A DNA stretch of 64,000 nucleotides, taken from the NCBI GenBank assembly GCA_017645785.1, contig JAGCNW010000014.1, forward strand, positions 124,001-188,000. Direction: 5' to 3'. Every line of letters starts with the position of its first letter. Position 1 is the stretch's first letter. The notes under the pieces were generated by a model. It searched no databases and was not told where the DNA came from. It was given only the letters and a program-made list of their open reading frames with translations. The position numbers and the translations under genes are program-made. This document shows positions 56,691-64,000 of the stretch, in pieces. The DNA is from Treponema sp. GTDB taxonomy: Bacteria > Spirochaetota > Spirochaetia > Treponematales > Treponemataceae.

Positions 56691-57905
56691 CTATTCAACA
56701 TTGATATGGTCAAAGATGTGGCCCATTTTTTCCTTCTTGGTGCGAAGGTAAAATTTGTCAAACTTTGACGGCGGAATTTCTATCGACACGCGCTCGGCGA
56801 CTTTTATTCCAAAGCCGTCAAGCCCGTAAATCTTTTGCGGATTGTTTGTCAAAAGACGAAGGGATTTTATTCCCAAGTCCTTTAGGATTTGCGCTCCGAT
56901 CCAGTACTCGCGCAAGTCGGGAGCGAAGCCAAGTTTCAAATTTGCTTCGACCGTGTCGTAGCCGTTCTCTTGCAGCATGTAAGTTTTTAACTTGTTGATC
57001 AGGCCTATGCCGCGTCCTTCTTGGCGCATGTAAAGCAAAACGCCGCGGCCTTCTTTTTCTATCGTCTTCATCGCTTGCTGGAGCTGAGGGCCGCAGTCAC
57101 AGCGCTGGCTTCCGAACACGTCTCCTGTCAAACATTCGGAGTGAACGCGGCACAAGACGTTTTTGCCGTCGCCGATTTCTCCTTTGACGAGCGCGATGTG
57201 GTGCTCTCCGGTAAGGTCGTCGGTGTAGCCGTAAATGTCAAAGTCGCCGAACTGGCTCGGAAGTTTTGCCTTGGCTTCCTGCACGACGTGCTTGTCGTTA
57301 ATGCGGCAGTAGTCGGCAAGCGCCTTTATCGTTATATATTTTAGGCCGAACTTTTGCGCGATCTCAAAAACTTTTGGGCCGCGCGCCATCGTTCCGTCGT
57401 CGTCCATGATTTCGCAGCAAACGCCGCATTCCTTAAGGCCCGCCAAGCGGCAAAGGTCAACGGTGGCTTCGGTGTGGCCGGCGCGGACAAGCACTCCGCC
57501 TTTTTTCGCTATCAGGGGAAAGGTGTGTCCCGGTCTTCTAAAATCTTTTGGCGTGGAAGCAGGGTCTACGCAAGCCTGAATCGTTCTCGCGCGTTCGGCG
57601 GCCGAGATTCCAGTCGTGGTAGAAACGTGGTCGATCGAAACGGTAAAGGCTGTCTCATGGTTGTCGGTGTTCTCCGCGACCATGGGGTAGAGGCCAAGTC
57701 GGTTTGCCATGCCCTCGCTGATTGGGGTACAAATCAAGCCCTTGGCGTGGGTCGCGATAAAGTTGATGTTGGCCTGCGTCGCGAACTGCGCGGCGCAAAT
57801 CATGTCGCCTTCGTTTTCGCGGTTTTCGTCGTCGCTTACGATGATGATTTTTCCTTGCCGCAAATCCTCAAGCGCTTCTGGAATTGTGTTGTATTTTATT
57901 TCCAT
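56691..57905 (-). CDS. ribBA: bifunctional 3,4-dihydroxy-2-butanone-4-phosphate synthase / GTP cyclohydrolase II
   Basis: The 404-residue protein makes both starting materials of riboflavin. The N-terminal RibB half has [20 protein letters not shown] and HTEATVDL. The C-terminal RibA half has the zinc site [18 protein letters not shown] and [11 protein letters not shown] with the GTP-binding Arg. Both active sites look complete. The start follows GAGG within the end of ribE, 2 bases after its stop. It is the third gene of the riboflavin operon. Confidence 0.96.
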   Translation of the reverse strand: MEIKYNTIPEALEDLRQGKIIIVSDDENRENEGDMICAAQFATQANINFIATHAKGLICTPISEGMANRLGLYPMVAENTDNHETAFTVSIDHVSTTTGISAAERARTIQACVDPASTPKDFRRPGHTFPLIAKKGGVLVRAGHTEATVDLCRLAGLKECGVCCEIMDDDGTMARGPKVFEIAQKFGLKYITIKALADYCRINDKHVVQEAKAKLPSQFGDFDIYGYTDDLTGEHHIALVKGEIGDGKNVLCRVHSECLTGDVFGSQRCDCGPQLQQAMKTIEKEGRGVLLYMRQEGRGIGLINKLKTYMLQENGYDTVEANLKLGFAPDLREYWIGAQILKDLGIKSLRLLTNNPQKIYGLDGFGIKVAERVSIEIPPSKFDKFYLRTKKEKMGHIFDHINVE

Positions 57906-57907
57906 AT

Positions 57908-58600
57908 TTAGAAACCTCGCTCTCTTAAAAATTCTTCTGTTATGTTGGAACCATTGTTCCCAGTGGAACGGCCGCCAATACTGGGATTGTTTGCAAGCCC
58001 AAGACTGCCGCCGCCCAATCCCATAAGTTTTTGAACGTACTTTCCGACAATGTCGTTTTCCAAATTGACAAGGTCGCCGACCTTTTTAGAAAGGAGCGTC
58101 GTCTCCTCTCCTGTGTGCGGAATGACCGAAACGGCAAATTGCTTTTGGTCAACCTTGGCCACCGTCAAGCTTATTCCGTCAATCGCGATCGAGCCTTTTT
58201 GAACAATAAGCGAAAGAATTTCGCTCGACGCGCTAACGTAAACCCAAACAGCGTTTCCTTCGCGCTCGGTCCTTGCGATTGTTCCTGTTCCGTCGATGTG
58301 GCCGCTTACAATGTGGCCGCCAAAACGGCCTTCGGCGTTCATCGCCCGCTCAAGGTTGACCTCGCTTCCGCTAGAAAGGCTTCCAAGATTTGAGCGGCGC
58401 AGGGTCTCGGCCATTACGTCCGCGGTAAAGAAATCGGCGCCCAAACTTGTCGCGGTAAGGCAAACGCCGTTTACGCAAATGCTGTCGCCGACTTTTGTTC
58501 CCTGCAAAACTTTTTGCGCGCCGATCCGGATTCGCGCTCCGGCCTGCGCCGCCTCAAGGCTTTGAACTCTTCCGACTTCTTCTATTATTCCTGTGAACAT
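57908..58600 (-). CDS. ribE: riboflavin synthase, alpha chain
   Basis: The enzyme dismutates two lumazines to riboflavin. The 230-residue protein starts [10 protein letters not shown] and has two homologous barrel halves, each with a [12 protein letters not shown] or [16 protein letters not shown] motif, and [10 protein letters not shown]. The family length is about 210; the extra C-terminal 30 residues are Gly/Ser/Asn-rich and may be disordered. The start overlaps the last 16 bases of ribD, with GGAG upstream. Confidence 0.95.
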   Translation of the reverse strand: MFTGIIEEVGRVQSLEAAQAGARIRIGAQKVLQGTKVGDSICVNGVCLTATSLGADFFTADVMAETLRRSNLGSLSSGSEVNLERAMNAEGRFGGHIVSGHIDGTGTIARTEREGNAVWVYVSASSEILSLIVQKGSIAIDGISLTVAKVDQKQFAVSVIPHTGEETTLLSKKVGDLVNLENDIVGKYVQKLMGLGGGSLGLANNPSIGGRSTGNNGSNITEEFLRERGF

Positions 58601-59712
58601 ACACGCTCCGTAATGTCATACTCAATCAAAAAGTCGCTTCCGATTTTGCGCGCGTTTTTGGCCGCAAGACCAAAAGCGTCAGAAACTTCCAAAACGCCTT
58701 GGCCCCCGACAGGGCTTGGGGCGGCTCCTCCAAAAATCTTCGGGGCGACAAAGCAGTAAAGCTTTTGGGCCAAGCCCTGCTCCAAAAACGAAAAGTTTAT
58801 TTTGGAGCCGCCCTCGACCAGCACGCTGTCAAGATTGCGCTCGCCAAGCGCTTTTAGCAAAAGACGCAAGTCCACGCAGGAGGAACCCGCGCGGATTATT
58901 TGGACGCCCTTTTCTTGGAGCGCTTTTTCTTTTTCCAAAAAGTCAGGGTCTGTGTTGTCGCAACAAGCGACGATTGTTGGAACGTCGGCCGCGCTTTGGA
59001 CAAGCTTTGATTCAAGGGGCAGGCGCAAGTTGCTGTCGCAAATTATTCTTGTTGGATTTTTTCCGCCTTCGATTCTGCAAGTCAAAAGGGGGTCGTCCGC
59101 CAGAGCCGTTCCGATTCCGCAAAGGATGCAAGAGTATTGCTTTCGCAACTGGTGGACGTAGTCGCGCGATTCTTGGCAAGAAATCCACTTGGACTTTCCG
59201 GCTGCCGTCGCGATTTTTCCGTCCGCGGTCATCGCGTACTTTAGCGCGACGTATGGCGTTTTGCTTGTAATGTAATGGAAGAAAATAAAATTGAGCGCGT
59301 CGCATTCCGAGCGCAAAAAGTCTTCCTCAACTTCAACGCCCCGTTCGCGCAAAAACGCGGCGCCCTTTCCGCTCACCAAAGGGTTCGGGTCTCGGCTTCC
59401 GACAACGACTTTTTTTATTCCGGCTTCAACTATTGCCTCGACGCATGGCGGCTGCTTTCCTGTGTGGCAGCAAGGTTCCAGCGTGACAAAAATTTGGGCG
59501 CCGCTAGGATCGTTCCCCCGCTCGTGGCAGTCGCGCAAAGCGTCGCGCTCGGCGTGCAAGTCTCCGTACTTGTGATGATAGCCTTGGCCTATGATTTGAT
59601 TTTCTTTTACGATGACGGCGCCGACCAGGGGATTGGGATTTGTCCAGCCTTCGCCTTTTTTGGCAAGTTCAATTGCCGCGCGCATAAAGCGCTCTTTTGA
59701 GTCGTTTTCCAT
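58585..59712 (-). CDS. ribD: bifunctional pyrimidine deaminase/reductase
   Basis: RibD deaminates and reduces the GTP cyclohydrolase product. The 375-residue protein has a deaminase domain with zinc ligands in HAERDAL and PCCHTGKQPPC, and a reductase domain after residue 150 (YVALKYAMTADGKIA, SVLVEGGSKINFSFL). The start at 59712 (MENDSKERFM) has AAGGA 3 bases away within the riboswitch 3' end; the frame continues upstream only through the riboswitch. First gene of the riboflavin operon. Confidence 0.96.
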   Translation of the reverse strand: MENDSKERFMRAAIELAKKGEGWTNPNPLVGAVIVKENQIIGQGYHHKYGDLHAERDALRDCHERGNDPSGAQIFVTLEPCCHTGKQPPCVEAIVEAGIKKVVVGSRDPNPLVSGKGAAFLRERGVEVEEDFLRSECDALNFIFFHYITSKTPYVALKYAMTADGKIATAAGKSKWISCQESRDYVHQLRKQYSCILCGIGTALADDPLLTCRIEGGKNPTRIICDSNLRLPLESKLVQSAADVPTIVACCDNTDPDFLEKEKALQEKGVQIIRAGSSCVDLRLLLKALGERNLDSVLVEGGSKINFSFLEQGLAQKLYCFVAPKIFGGAAPSPVGGQGVLEVSDAFGLAAKNARKIGSDFLIEYDITERVCSQE

Positions 59713-59715
59713 AAT

Positions 59716-59833
59716 TCCTTCTTCCATCCAGACTTTACTGTCGGCCGCGGAATCACACCGCGTCATGCTCTGGCGTTGCCATCGCTTGCTGGCTATACAG
59801 CCGGTGGGGAATTGCGCCCCGCCTTGAAGTTTA
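59716..59833 (-). promoter_or_regulatory. FMN riboswitch (RFN element)
   Basis: On the minus strand the RFN core is clear: CTTCAAGGCGGGG opening P1/P2, AATTCCCCACCGGC, TATAGCCAGC, GCGGTGTGATTCCGC, GCCGACAGTAAAGTCTGGATG and the P1 closing GAAGAAG. The last P1 strand overlaps the AAGGA ribosome binding site of ribD, so FMN binding should hide it and stop translation. No terminator-like T run follows, which supports translational control. Confidence 0.93.
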
Positions 59834-59840
59834 TGCGATT

Positions 59841-59869
59841 ATTTTAGCGCATAGGGAGGAATTGCGCAA
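59841..59869 (-). promoter_or_regulatory. promoter of the riboflavin operon
   Basis: TTGCGC, 17 bases, TAAAAT on the minus strand, ending a few bases before the riboswitch. Confidence 0.65.
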
Positions 59870-60024
59870 GAGAAATTTTTTGGGGGGATGTCTCCCCCTC
59901 GCTTCCAAGCAAGTCGCTTCGATTTCTCTCCGCTTTCTTGCTTGTCCGCTACCCCCTCTCCTAGGGGCTGCCGCCCCTAAAACCCTGCGATGTGGACAAA
60001 AATTGGTCTTTCAAATGAAAGGTT
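59870..60024. other. non-coding stretch with short hairpins
   Basis: No gene is seen. GGGGGATGTCTCCCCC and AGGGGCTGCCGCCCCT form hairpins, separated by a pyrimidine-rich stretch on the plus strand. The stretch may be a decayed repeat; no second copy was found in this window. Confidence 0.35.
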
Positions 60025-60057
60025 AAAAAAAACTCTCGGCCTAAAATCGACCGAGAG
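60025..60057 (-). terminator. terminator of the small zinc-ribbon gene
   Basis: CTCTCGG and CCGAGAG pair around an 11-base loop, followed on the minus strand by eight T. Confidence 0.75.
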
Positions 60058-60114
60058 TAAGGCATGGCTTATATACTTTTACTCAAATGCAATCATCATT
60101 TCTGCGCTTGCATT

Positions 60115-60351
60115 TTATTTTTGCTTGGGAGGATAATCAATTTCAAAATCAACGGGGATATATAGTTTTTTTCCCTGATATTCAAGATGCCCTTGTATAT
60201 CCAAGTCAAATTTTTTATATTTAAAATAAGGAACAGAAACAAAAAGTTTAGAGCATGTTTTGCATGTAATCTGGTCTGTCATATCACCAGAACCTTCTCC
60301 TAGTGTAATTGTTTTACAACACGGACAAATCAAATAAACCTCAGTATCCAT
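60115..60351 (-). CDS. small zinc-ribbon protein of unknown function
   Basis: The 78-residue protein has two Cys pairs, CPCC and CKTC, 17 residues apart, so a zinc ribbon at residues 9-33. The rest is a short beta-rich tail (LDIQGHLEYQGKKLYIPVDFEIDYPP, shown only for its strand pattern) ending in PPKQK. There is no signal or membrane segment. An AAAAGGAG site precedes the start and a terminator follows. Codon use is more A+T-rich than in the genes to the left, as for the next genes to the right, which hints at a different origin of the 60-64 kb part. Confidence 0.65.
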   Translation of the reverse strand: MDTEVYLICPCCKTITLGEGSGDMTDQITCKTCSKLFVSVPYFKYKKFDLDIQGHLEYQGKKLYIPVDFEIDYPPKQK

Positions 60352-60409
60352 AAAAAACTCCTTTTCTATTTATTATATCGTTTTTATACAAAACGATTTT
60401 TTGCGTTAA

Positions 60410-62428
60410 CTAATTGACAGATATTACATCATTATTGAACATTGAATAAGTATAGTCATAATTCGTATTTAAAAACTCTGCGGGAAGAGTGCTTGCAAAC
60501 GACATGACGCGGCTATTAGAAAAGCCGCATCCTGCGAACATGCCATAATAACAAGCCTTCGCTGGCTTAGTTGCGGGAAGATTGGGAATTTCTTGCAAGC
60601 TTTTGCAACTAATAAACATACGATTATAGCAATCTTCAGCCAAAATCGTGGCAGGCAGTTCTGGAGCCGCTTTTAAACTTGAGCAGTGTTGGAACATAGA
60701 TTTATAACATCCTTTTGCCAATGTGGTCGCTGGCAATTCAGGCGCATCTGTTAAATTTTCACAGTTAACGAACATGCAGAGATAACATTCTTTTGCTAAC
60801 GTGGTTGCCGGCAATTTTGACGGCGCCTTCTTAAGATTAGAACAACCACCGAACATACCATAATAGCAGGTCTCCGCTAAAGATTCAGCAGGAAGCTCCG
60901 GCGTGTTTTCTAGGCTTATACAGTTTTTGAACATGCCGCGATAGCAGTCTTTTGCCAGTGTGGTTGCGGGCAATTTTGACGGCGCCTTCTTAAGATTAGA
61001 ACAACCACCGAACATAGAACAACAGCAGCCCTCAGCCAATGTTTTGGCGGATAGCTCCGGCGCGCTCGTTAGGCTTGCGCAATCCAAAAACATACAGTTA
61101 TAACAGTCTTTTGCCAGCGTGGCCGCAGGCAATTTTGACGGTGCTGTCTTTAGATTAGAACAACCTGCGAACATCACCCCACAACACGCTTCAGCTAATG
61201 TTGTGGCGGATATTTCCGGCGCGTTCTCTAGGCTTGTACAGTTCTCGAACATGCTGTGATAGCAGTCTTTTGCCAGCGTGGCCGCAGGCAATTTTGACGG
61301 CGCTGACTTTAGATTTGAACAATCTTTGAACATAGACCAACAGCACCCCTCGGCCATTGTAGTTGCGGATAATTCTGGTGCAACTTCTAGGCTTGTACAG
61401 TTTTGGAACATTGCAAGGCAAGAATTTTGTGCCATCACGGTGGCATAGATTTTTGGCGCGCTCGTTAAGCTTGCGCAATCCACAAACATGCAGTTATAAC
61501 AGTCTTTTGCCAACGTGGCCGCAGGCAATTTTGACGGAGCCGTCTTTAGATTTGAACAACCTGCGAACATCACCCCACAACACGCTTCAGCTAATGTTGT
61601 GGCGGATATTTCCGGCGCGTTCTCTAGGCTTGTACAGTTCTCGAACATGCTGCGATAGCAGTCTTTTGCCAGCGTGGCCGCAGGCAATTTTGACGGCGCT
61701 GACTTTAGATTTGAACATCCCAGGAACATACCTTTATAGCACCCCTCAGCCAATGTTTTGGCGGACAATTCAGGCGCATTTTCTAGACTTGTACATTTTA
61801 TGAACATGCCGCGATAGCATTCTTTTGCTAGCGTAGTTGCGGGCAGTTCCGGAGCGTTTCTAAGATTTGCGCAACCAAAAAACATAACAGCATAACAATT
61901 TTCTGTCAATTCAGTGGCAGGCAATAGCAAATCAGAGCCGTCCTTGTTCGTTATGTTTTTATTGTCCCTAAAAAGATTGCGGAACGTACTAGGCTTTGAC
62001 AGCTTCCTTGCCGCATTAAAATTTTCGCTTGCAACAAGGCTCATAATATTTCCATAGATATAGCATGGAGCGGAGCAGTCAACGTTGCTATAACCTAAAT
62101 CAATATTGTCAGGATCTTTTACATAAGTCGCGTTATCGCCGTAAAAGGTGACTGTGTCGCCAGCGTTTCCAAGCTGGATTTTTTTTGTTTGTCCGCTTTC
62201 AATAGTTTTAGCTTCGCCTCCGTTTACCTTAAAGGTTACGGGCCCGTTAGCAAAATTCTTAAAAGTCACTACAACGCCAGCGTCAATCGCTTCCAGCGTA
62301 AGCGGAATGGAAAGACTTTCCGCGCTTGGCTCTTTCGATTTTTGCTCCTTTTCTTCACAAGAAGCAAAAGACAAAAGCGATGTGAGCAACATCATCGCAA
62401 GAGTCGTCAATTTTACGATTTTTTTCAT
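60410..62428 (-). CDS. lipoprotein with 18 Cys-rich leucine-rich-like repeats
   Basis: The 672-residue protein has a lipoprotein signal (LLSFASC). A beta-rich N-terminal domain (residues 40-160) follows. Then come 18 tandem units of 26-27 residues with the consensus LPATTLAxxCYxxMFxxCxxLxxAPE, in which two Cys lie 8 residues apart, reaching close to the C-terminus. The pattern resembles BspA-like leucine-rich repeats, which mediate binding at the cell surface, but with regular Cys and Met. Units at 61059-61318 recur nearly identically 396 bases later. GGAGG precedes the start. Ligand unknown. Confidence 0.85.
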   Translation of the reverse strand: MKKIVKLTTLAMMLLTSLLSFASCEEKEQKSKEPSAESLSIPLTLEAIDAGVVVTFKNFANGPVTFKVNGGEAKTIESGQTKKIQLGNAGDTVTFYGDNATYVKDPDNIDLGYSNVDCSAPCYIYGNIMSLVASENFNAARKLSKPSTFRNLFRDNKNITNKDGSDLLLPATELTENCYAVMFFGCANLRNAPELPATTLAKECYRGMFIKCTSLENAPELSAKTLAEGCYKGMFLGCSNLKSAPSKLPAATLAKDCYRSMFENCTSLENAPEISATTLAEACCGVMFAGCSNLKTAPSKLPAATLAKDCYNCMFVDCASLTSAPKIYATVMAQNSCLAMFQNCTSLEVAPELSATTMAEGCCWSMFKDCSNLKSAPSKLPAATLAKDCYHSMFENCTSLENAPEISATTLAEACCGVMFAGCSNLKTAPSKLPAATLAKDCYNCMFLDCASLTSAPELSAKTLAEGCCCSMFGGCSNLKKAPSKLPATTLAKDCYRGMFKNCISLENTPELPAESLAETCYYGMFGGCSNLKKAPSKLPATTLAKECYLCMFVNCENLTDAPELPATTLAKGCYKSMFQHCSSLKAAPELPATILAEDCYNRMFISCKSLQEIPNLPATKPAKACYYGMFAGCGFSNSRVMSFASTLPAEFLNTNYDYTYSMFNNDVISVN
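61059..61714 (-). repeat. near-identical 260-bp direct duplication inside the repeat lipoprotein gene
   Basis: 61059-61318 and 61455-61714 differ at only a handful of positions. The offset of 396 bases equals five repeat units (132 residues), so the copies stay in frame. This indicates recent unequal recombination or segmental duplication. Confidence 0.75.
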
Positions 62429-62446
62429 TTTATTCCTCCAAAATAT

Positions 62447-63115
62447 TTATTGATTTTCTGCAAGTTTTTTCTTTAGTTCGTCAAGCAGGTTCTTGTAGAA
62501 TTCTTTTGACTTTGTCAACAACCGCTCCAAATCGTCTTTTGTCAAGTCTATTGGATTACCTTTGTGCCAACGGTCTGGATTTCTTCCCTGCAGTTTACGA
62601 TTCACAAATACGCCATGCTTGAGACAATTGTTCAACAATCTAAGCTCGTCAAAATCAGAAAAGTTTTCGATTCCCTTAATATTAACTTCAAACAACTTTT
62701 TGAAAGCTTTTATAATATTTTGAAAGTTAAAACTTGAAATTCTTTTTTTGCCTATTCGAAAACTCCAATCATAGGTTGACAAAATTCTCTTTAATTTTAT
62801 TTCTATCTCACTGTAAAAGAGAATAAAAAGTGCCTTAAACATTTCTTTTTTATAACTTTCATGCCCGTAATACGCTTCCTCGATTTTTGGATTAACATAA
62901 TCTGACTCACTCTCCTCCATATCAGGGATATATTTATCTTCTTTCACTAATTCGGAATCAAATCTTAAATCCTCTTTTAGAATTCTATCCTTAAAGTTGT
63001 CAAAATCTGAAAAATCATTAAAAACAGTTGTTTTCAATAGCATTTTCAACAATTTTGAATACAAAACATGTTCTTTGCAAAATAGTTTACTGAACCAAAT
63101 CTTAAACTTTAACAT
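62447..63115 (-). CDS. HEPN-like protein of unknown function
   Basis: The 222-residue protein is mostly helical and basic. Its C-terminal half has FDELRLLNNCLKHG, which resembles the R-x-x-x-N-x-x-K-H pattern of HEPN domains, many of which are RNases in toxin or defence systems. No signal or membrane segment is present. It lies next to an XRE regulator (divergent) and a HigB-like toxin, so a defence or toxin-antitoxin role is possible. No Shine-Dalgarno sequence is seen; TATAAT lies 18 bases before the ATG. The family assignment rests on one motif. Confidence 0.55.
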   Translation of the reverse strand: MLKFKIWFSKLFCKEHVLYSKLLKMLLKTTVFNDFSDFDNFKDRILKEDLRFDSELVKEDKYIPDMEESESDYVNPKIEEAYYGHESYKKEMFKALFILFYSEIEIKLKRILSTYDWSFRIGKKRISSFNFQNIIKAFKKLFEVNIKGIENFSDFDELRLLNNCLKHGVFVNRKLQGRNPDRWHKGNPIDLTKDDLERLLTKSKEFYKNLLDELKKKLAENQ

Positions 63116-63139
63116 ACCGTTTCTTTATTATTATAAATT

Positions 63140-63154
63140 ATAAGCCTTGCTTAT
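63140..63154. promoter_or_regulatory. palindrome in the HEPN-gene promoter region
   Basis: ATAAGC-CTT-GCTTAT. It lies at the -35 to -10 distance from the HEPN-like gene and may bind the adjacent regulator. Confidence 0.35.
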
Positions 63155-63211
63155 ATTCAATAATTTTACCACCGTATTGCTCAGTTGTCAATAAGCAATA
63201 TTTATAGGAAA

Positions 63212-63226
63212 ATTGATTGTATCAAT
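63212..63226. promoter_or_regulatory. putative operator upstream of the XRE gene
   Basis: ATTGAT-TGT-ATCAAT, 15 bases before the XRE ATG, is a perfect palindrome and may be the site of autoregulation. Confidence 0.4.
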
Positions 63227-63241
63227 GTAAATTATAAATAT

Positions 63242-63565
63242 ATGGATAGAATTCAAGCATGTCTTGCAAGCAATATTAAGCGTTACCGGAAGCAAATGGG
63301 CTTTTCTCAAGAAAAACTGGCTGAAAAAGCCGGCGCTTCCGCCAATTACATCGCAATGATTGAAGCGGGCAGATATTTCCCTTCACTGCCAATGCTAAAT
63401 AAGGTTGCAAGCGCCCTAAACATTGATTCGTTGGATTTATTTGACAAGAGTGGCTTTGAATTCCAAAGCCTTGAAACGCTAAAAAATGAAATATTAAAAA
63501 ACATCTCCCAAACAGTGAACGATTCTTTTACAAAAGCAGCCAAAAACCGCGAAAATATGGCTTAG
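63242..63565 (+). CDS. XRE-family transcriptional regulator
   Basis: The 107-residue protein has a Cro/C1 helix-turn-helix at residues 10-65 (RYRKQMGFSQEKLAEKAGASANYIAMIEAGR, in which FSQEKLAEKAG-N5-IAMIEAGR marks the two helices). A short C-terminal helix follows. It should repress its own gene or its neighbours. The start at 63242 (MDRIQACLAS) is chosen because the region before it is a promoter with palindromes. No ribosome binding site is visible. It is divergent from the HEPN-like gene and upstream of the HigB-like toxin; it may regulate either. Confidence 0.85.
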   Translation: MDRIQACLASNIKRYRKQMGFSQEKLAEKAGASANYIAMIEAGRYFPSLPMLNKVASALNIDSLDLFDKSGFEFQSLETLKNEILKNISQTVNDSFTKAAKNRENMA

Positions 63566-63644
63566 AAAATAAATACAGAAAAGTAACTGTATTAGTTTAT
63601 AATTTCACAAGGAAAAAAATTTGAATTTACTTTATATTTTCCTC

Positions 63645-63674
63645 TTGACACCAATATAACGTATATGTTATGTT
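63645..63674 (+). promoter_or_regulatory. promoter and operator of the HigB-like toxin gene
   Basis: TTGACA, 18 bases, TATGTT, then 7 bases to the ATG at 63682. An inverted repeat CAATATAAC-GTATAT-GTTATGTTG (63652-63675, 8 of 9 pairs) covers the spacer and -10 box, as expected for repression by the antitoxin complex. Confidence 0.55.
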
Positions 63675-63681
63675 GAAAAAC

Positions 63682-64000
63682 ATGGGATATGAGATAGAAT
63701 TTTATAAAACTCAAACTGGGCGAGTTCCTGTGGATGAGTTCATAAAATCGCTCCAAGAAAAGCAAGTCGCTAAAATATTGCAGGATATCACTTTGCTTCA
63801 GGAAATGGGCGCTGCTTTGCGTTTTCCCTATATCGATTCCATAAAAGGCGAAAAATACAAGGGCTTGATGGAACTGCGCACAAAACATGCAAGCAATATT
63901 TTTAGAACGTTCTATTTTGTTCTTGTTAAAGACGCAAAGACAAAAAAGCAAAAGGCCGTTCTGCTTCACGCGATTCAAAAGAAAACGGATAAAACGCCAA
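63682..64000 (+). CDS. HigB/RelE-type toxin, phage Gp49-like (3' end beyond window)
   Basis: The frame is open for 106 codons to the window edge. The protein starts MGYEIEFYKTQTGRVPVDEF and continues with KGLMELRTKHASNIFRTFYF and VLLHAIQKKTDKTP, the pattern of Gp49-like HigB toxins, which are ribosome-dependent mRNA interferases. A HigA antitoxin gene is expected downstream, outside the window. The ATG is 7 bases after the -10 box; an in-frame ATG at 63670 lies within the -10 box and is unlikely. The region is A+T-rich like its neighbours. Confidence 0.85.
   Translation, partial: MGYEIEFYKTQTGRVPVDEFIKSLQEKQVAKILQDITLLQEMGAALRFPYIDSIKGEKYKGLMELRTKHASNIFRTFYFVLVKDAKTKKQKAVLLHAIQKKTDKTP

Noticed and set aside
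60410..62428. Direct DNA repeats that could suggest a CRISPR array or minisatellite
   Set aside because: The repeats are 78-81 bases, code for a continuous protein and have no unique spacers.
1..64000. Prophage, insertion sequence or integron
   Set aside because: No transposase, integrase, phage structural gene or flanking target duplication was seen; only small repeats and a toxin-like gene at the right edge.

Overview
The window reads as a densely packed chromosome segment of a host-associated spirochaete, most likely a Treponema-type organism. This is inferred from the gene set and protein style, for example a MurE whose specificity motif does not match meso-diaminopimelate, many short secreted or lipoprotein genes of unknown role, and chemotaxis and cyclic-di-GMP parts. 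No 16S rRNA is present to confirm it. No phage, insertion sequence or CRISPR array was seen. Accessory character is highest at about 11.6-19.5 kb and 60-64 kb.

Layout. 0-3 kb: end of recQ, a small membrane protein, purA and a LysR regulator. 3-7.4 kb: a murE-ddl-murD wall operon on the minus strand. 7.5-11.6 kb: queD, a chemoreceptor and an orphan hisH-hisF pair. 11.7-19.5 kb: an extracytoplasmic cluster with a secreted beta-propeller/caspase-fold protein, two secreted proteins of unknown function, a lipoprotein with its radical SAM/SPASM enzyme, and a Sel1-repeat lipoprotein. 19.5-25.6 kb: purine nucleoside phosphorylase, MATE pump, flavin reductase, aldolase-fold enzyme and a zinc-type ABC transporter with a phosphatase. 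25.7-29.5 kb: a c-di-GMP phosphodiesterase and a MATE/anti-sigma-type ATPase fusion. 29.6-33.9 kb: tRNA-Ile2, a YhhN protein, and a NamZ plus serine-hydrolase pair for muropeptide turnover. 34-46.6 kb: a two-component system, an ABC exporter with trmN6, small zinc proteins, an MBOAT/SGNH acylation pair, tRNA-Cys, a NUDIX hydrolase and ychF. 46.7-50.7 kb: a copper module (CopA fused to CopZ, plus an HMA-SafE-cupredoxin protein). 50.8-56.2 kb: a YczE protein, a GH94 phosphorylase and gatC-gatA. 56.2-59.8 kb: the riboflavin operon ribD-ribE-ribBA-ribH under an FMN riboswitch. 60-64 kb: a zinc-ribbon protein, an 18-repeat Cys-rich lipoprotein, a HEPN-like protein, an XRE regulator and the start of a HigB-like toxin.

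Two genome-wide patterns stand out. First, many operons have a good sigma-70 promoter whose -10 box lies only 6-9 bases before the ATG, with no Shine-Dalgarno sequence. This predicts leaderless mRNAs (murE, queD, hisH, deoD, znuC, the 36.9-kb ABC exporter, the 40.4-kb zinc protein, yczE, gatC and the higB-like gene). Second, a roughly 92-base non-coding element occurs three times, and its stems differ between copies by paired, compensating changes, as expected of a structured RNA or a MITE-like repeat.

Most promising leads for new biology are the radical SAM/lipoprotein pair, whose enzyme has no standard start codon before its iron-sulfur motif; the CopA-CopZ fusion with a preserved internal ribosome binding site; the MATE-ATPase fusion; the secreted caspase-fold protein; and the covarying repeat.
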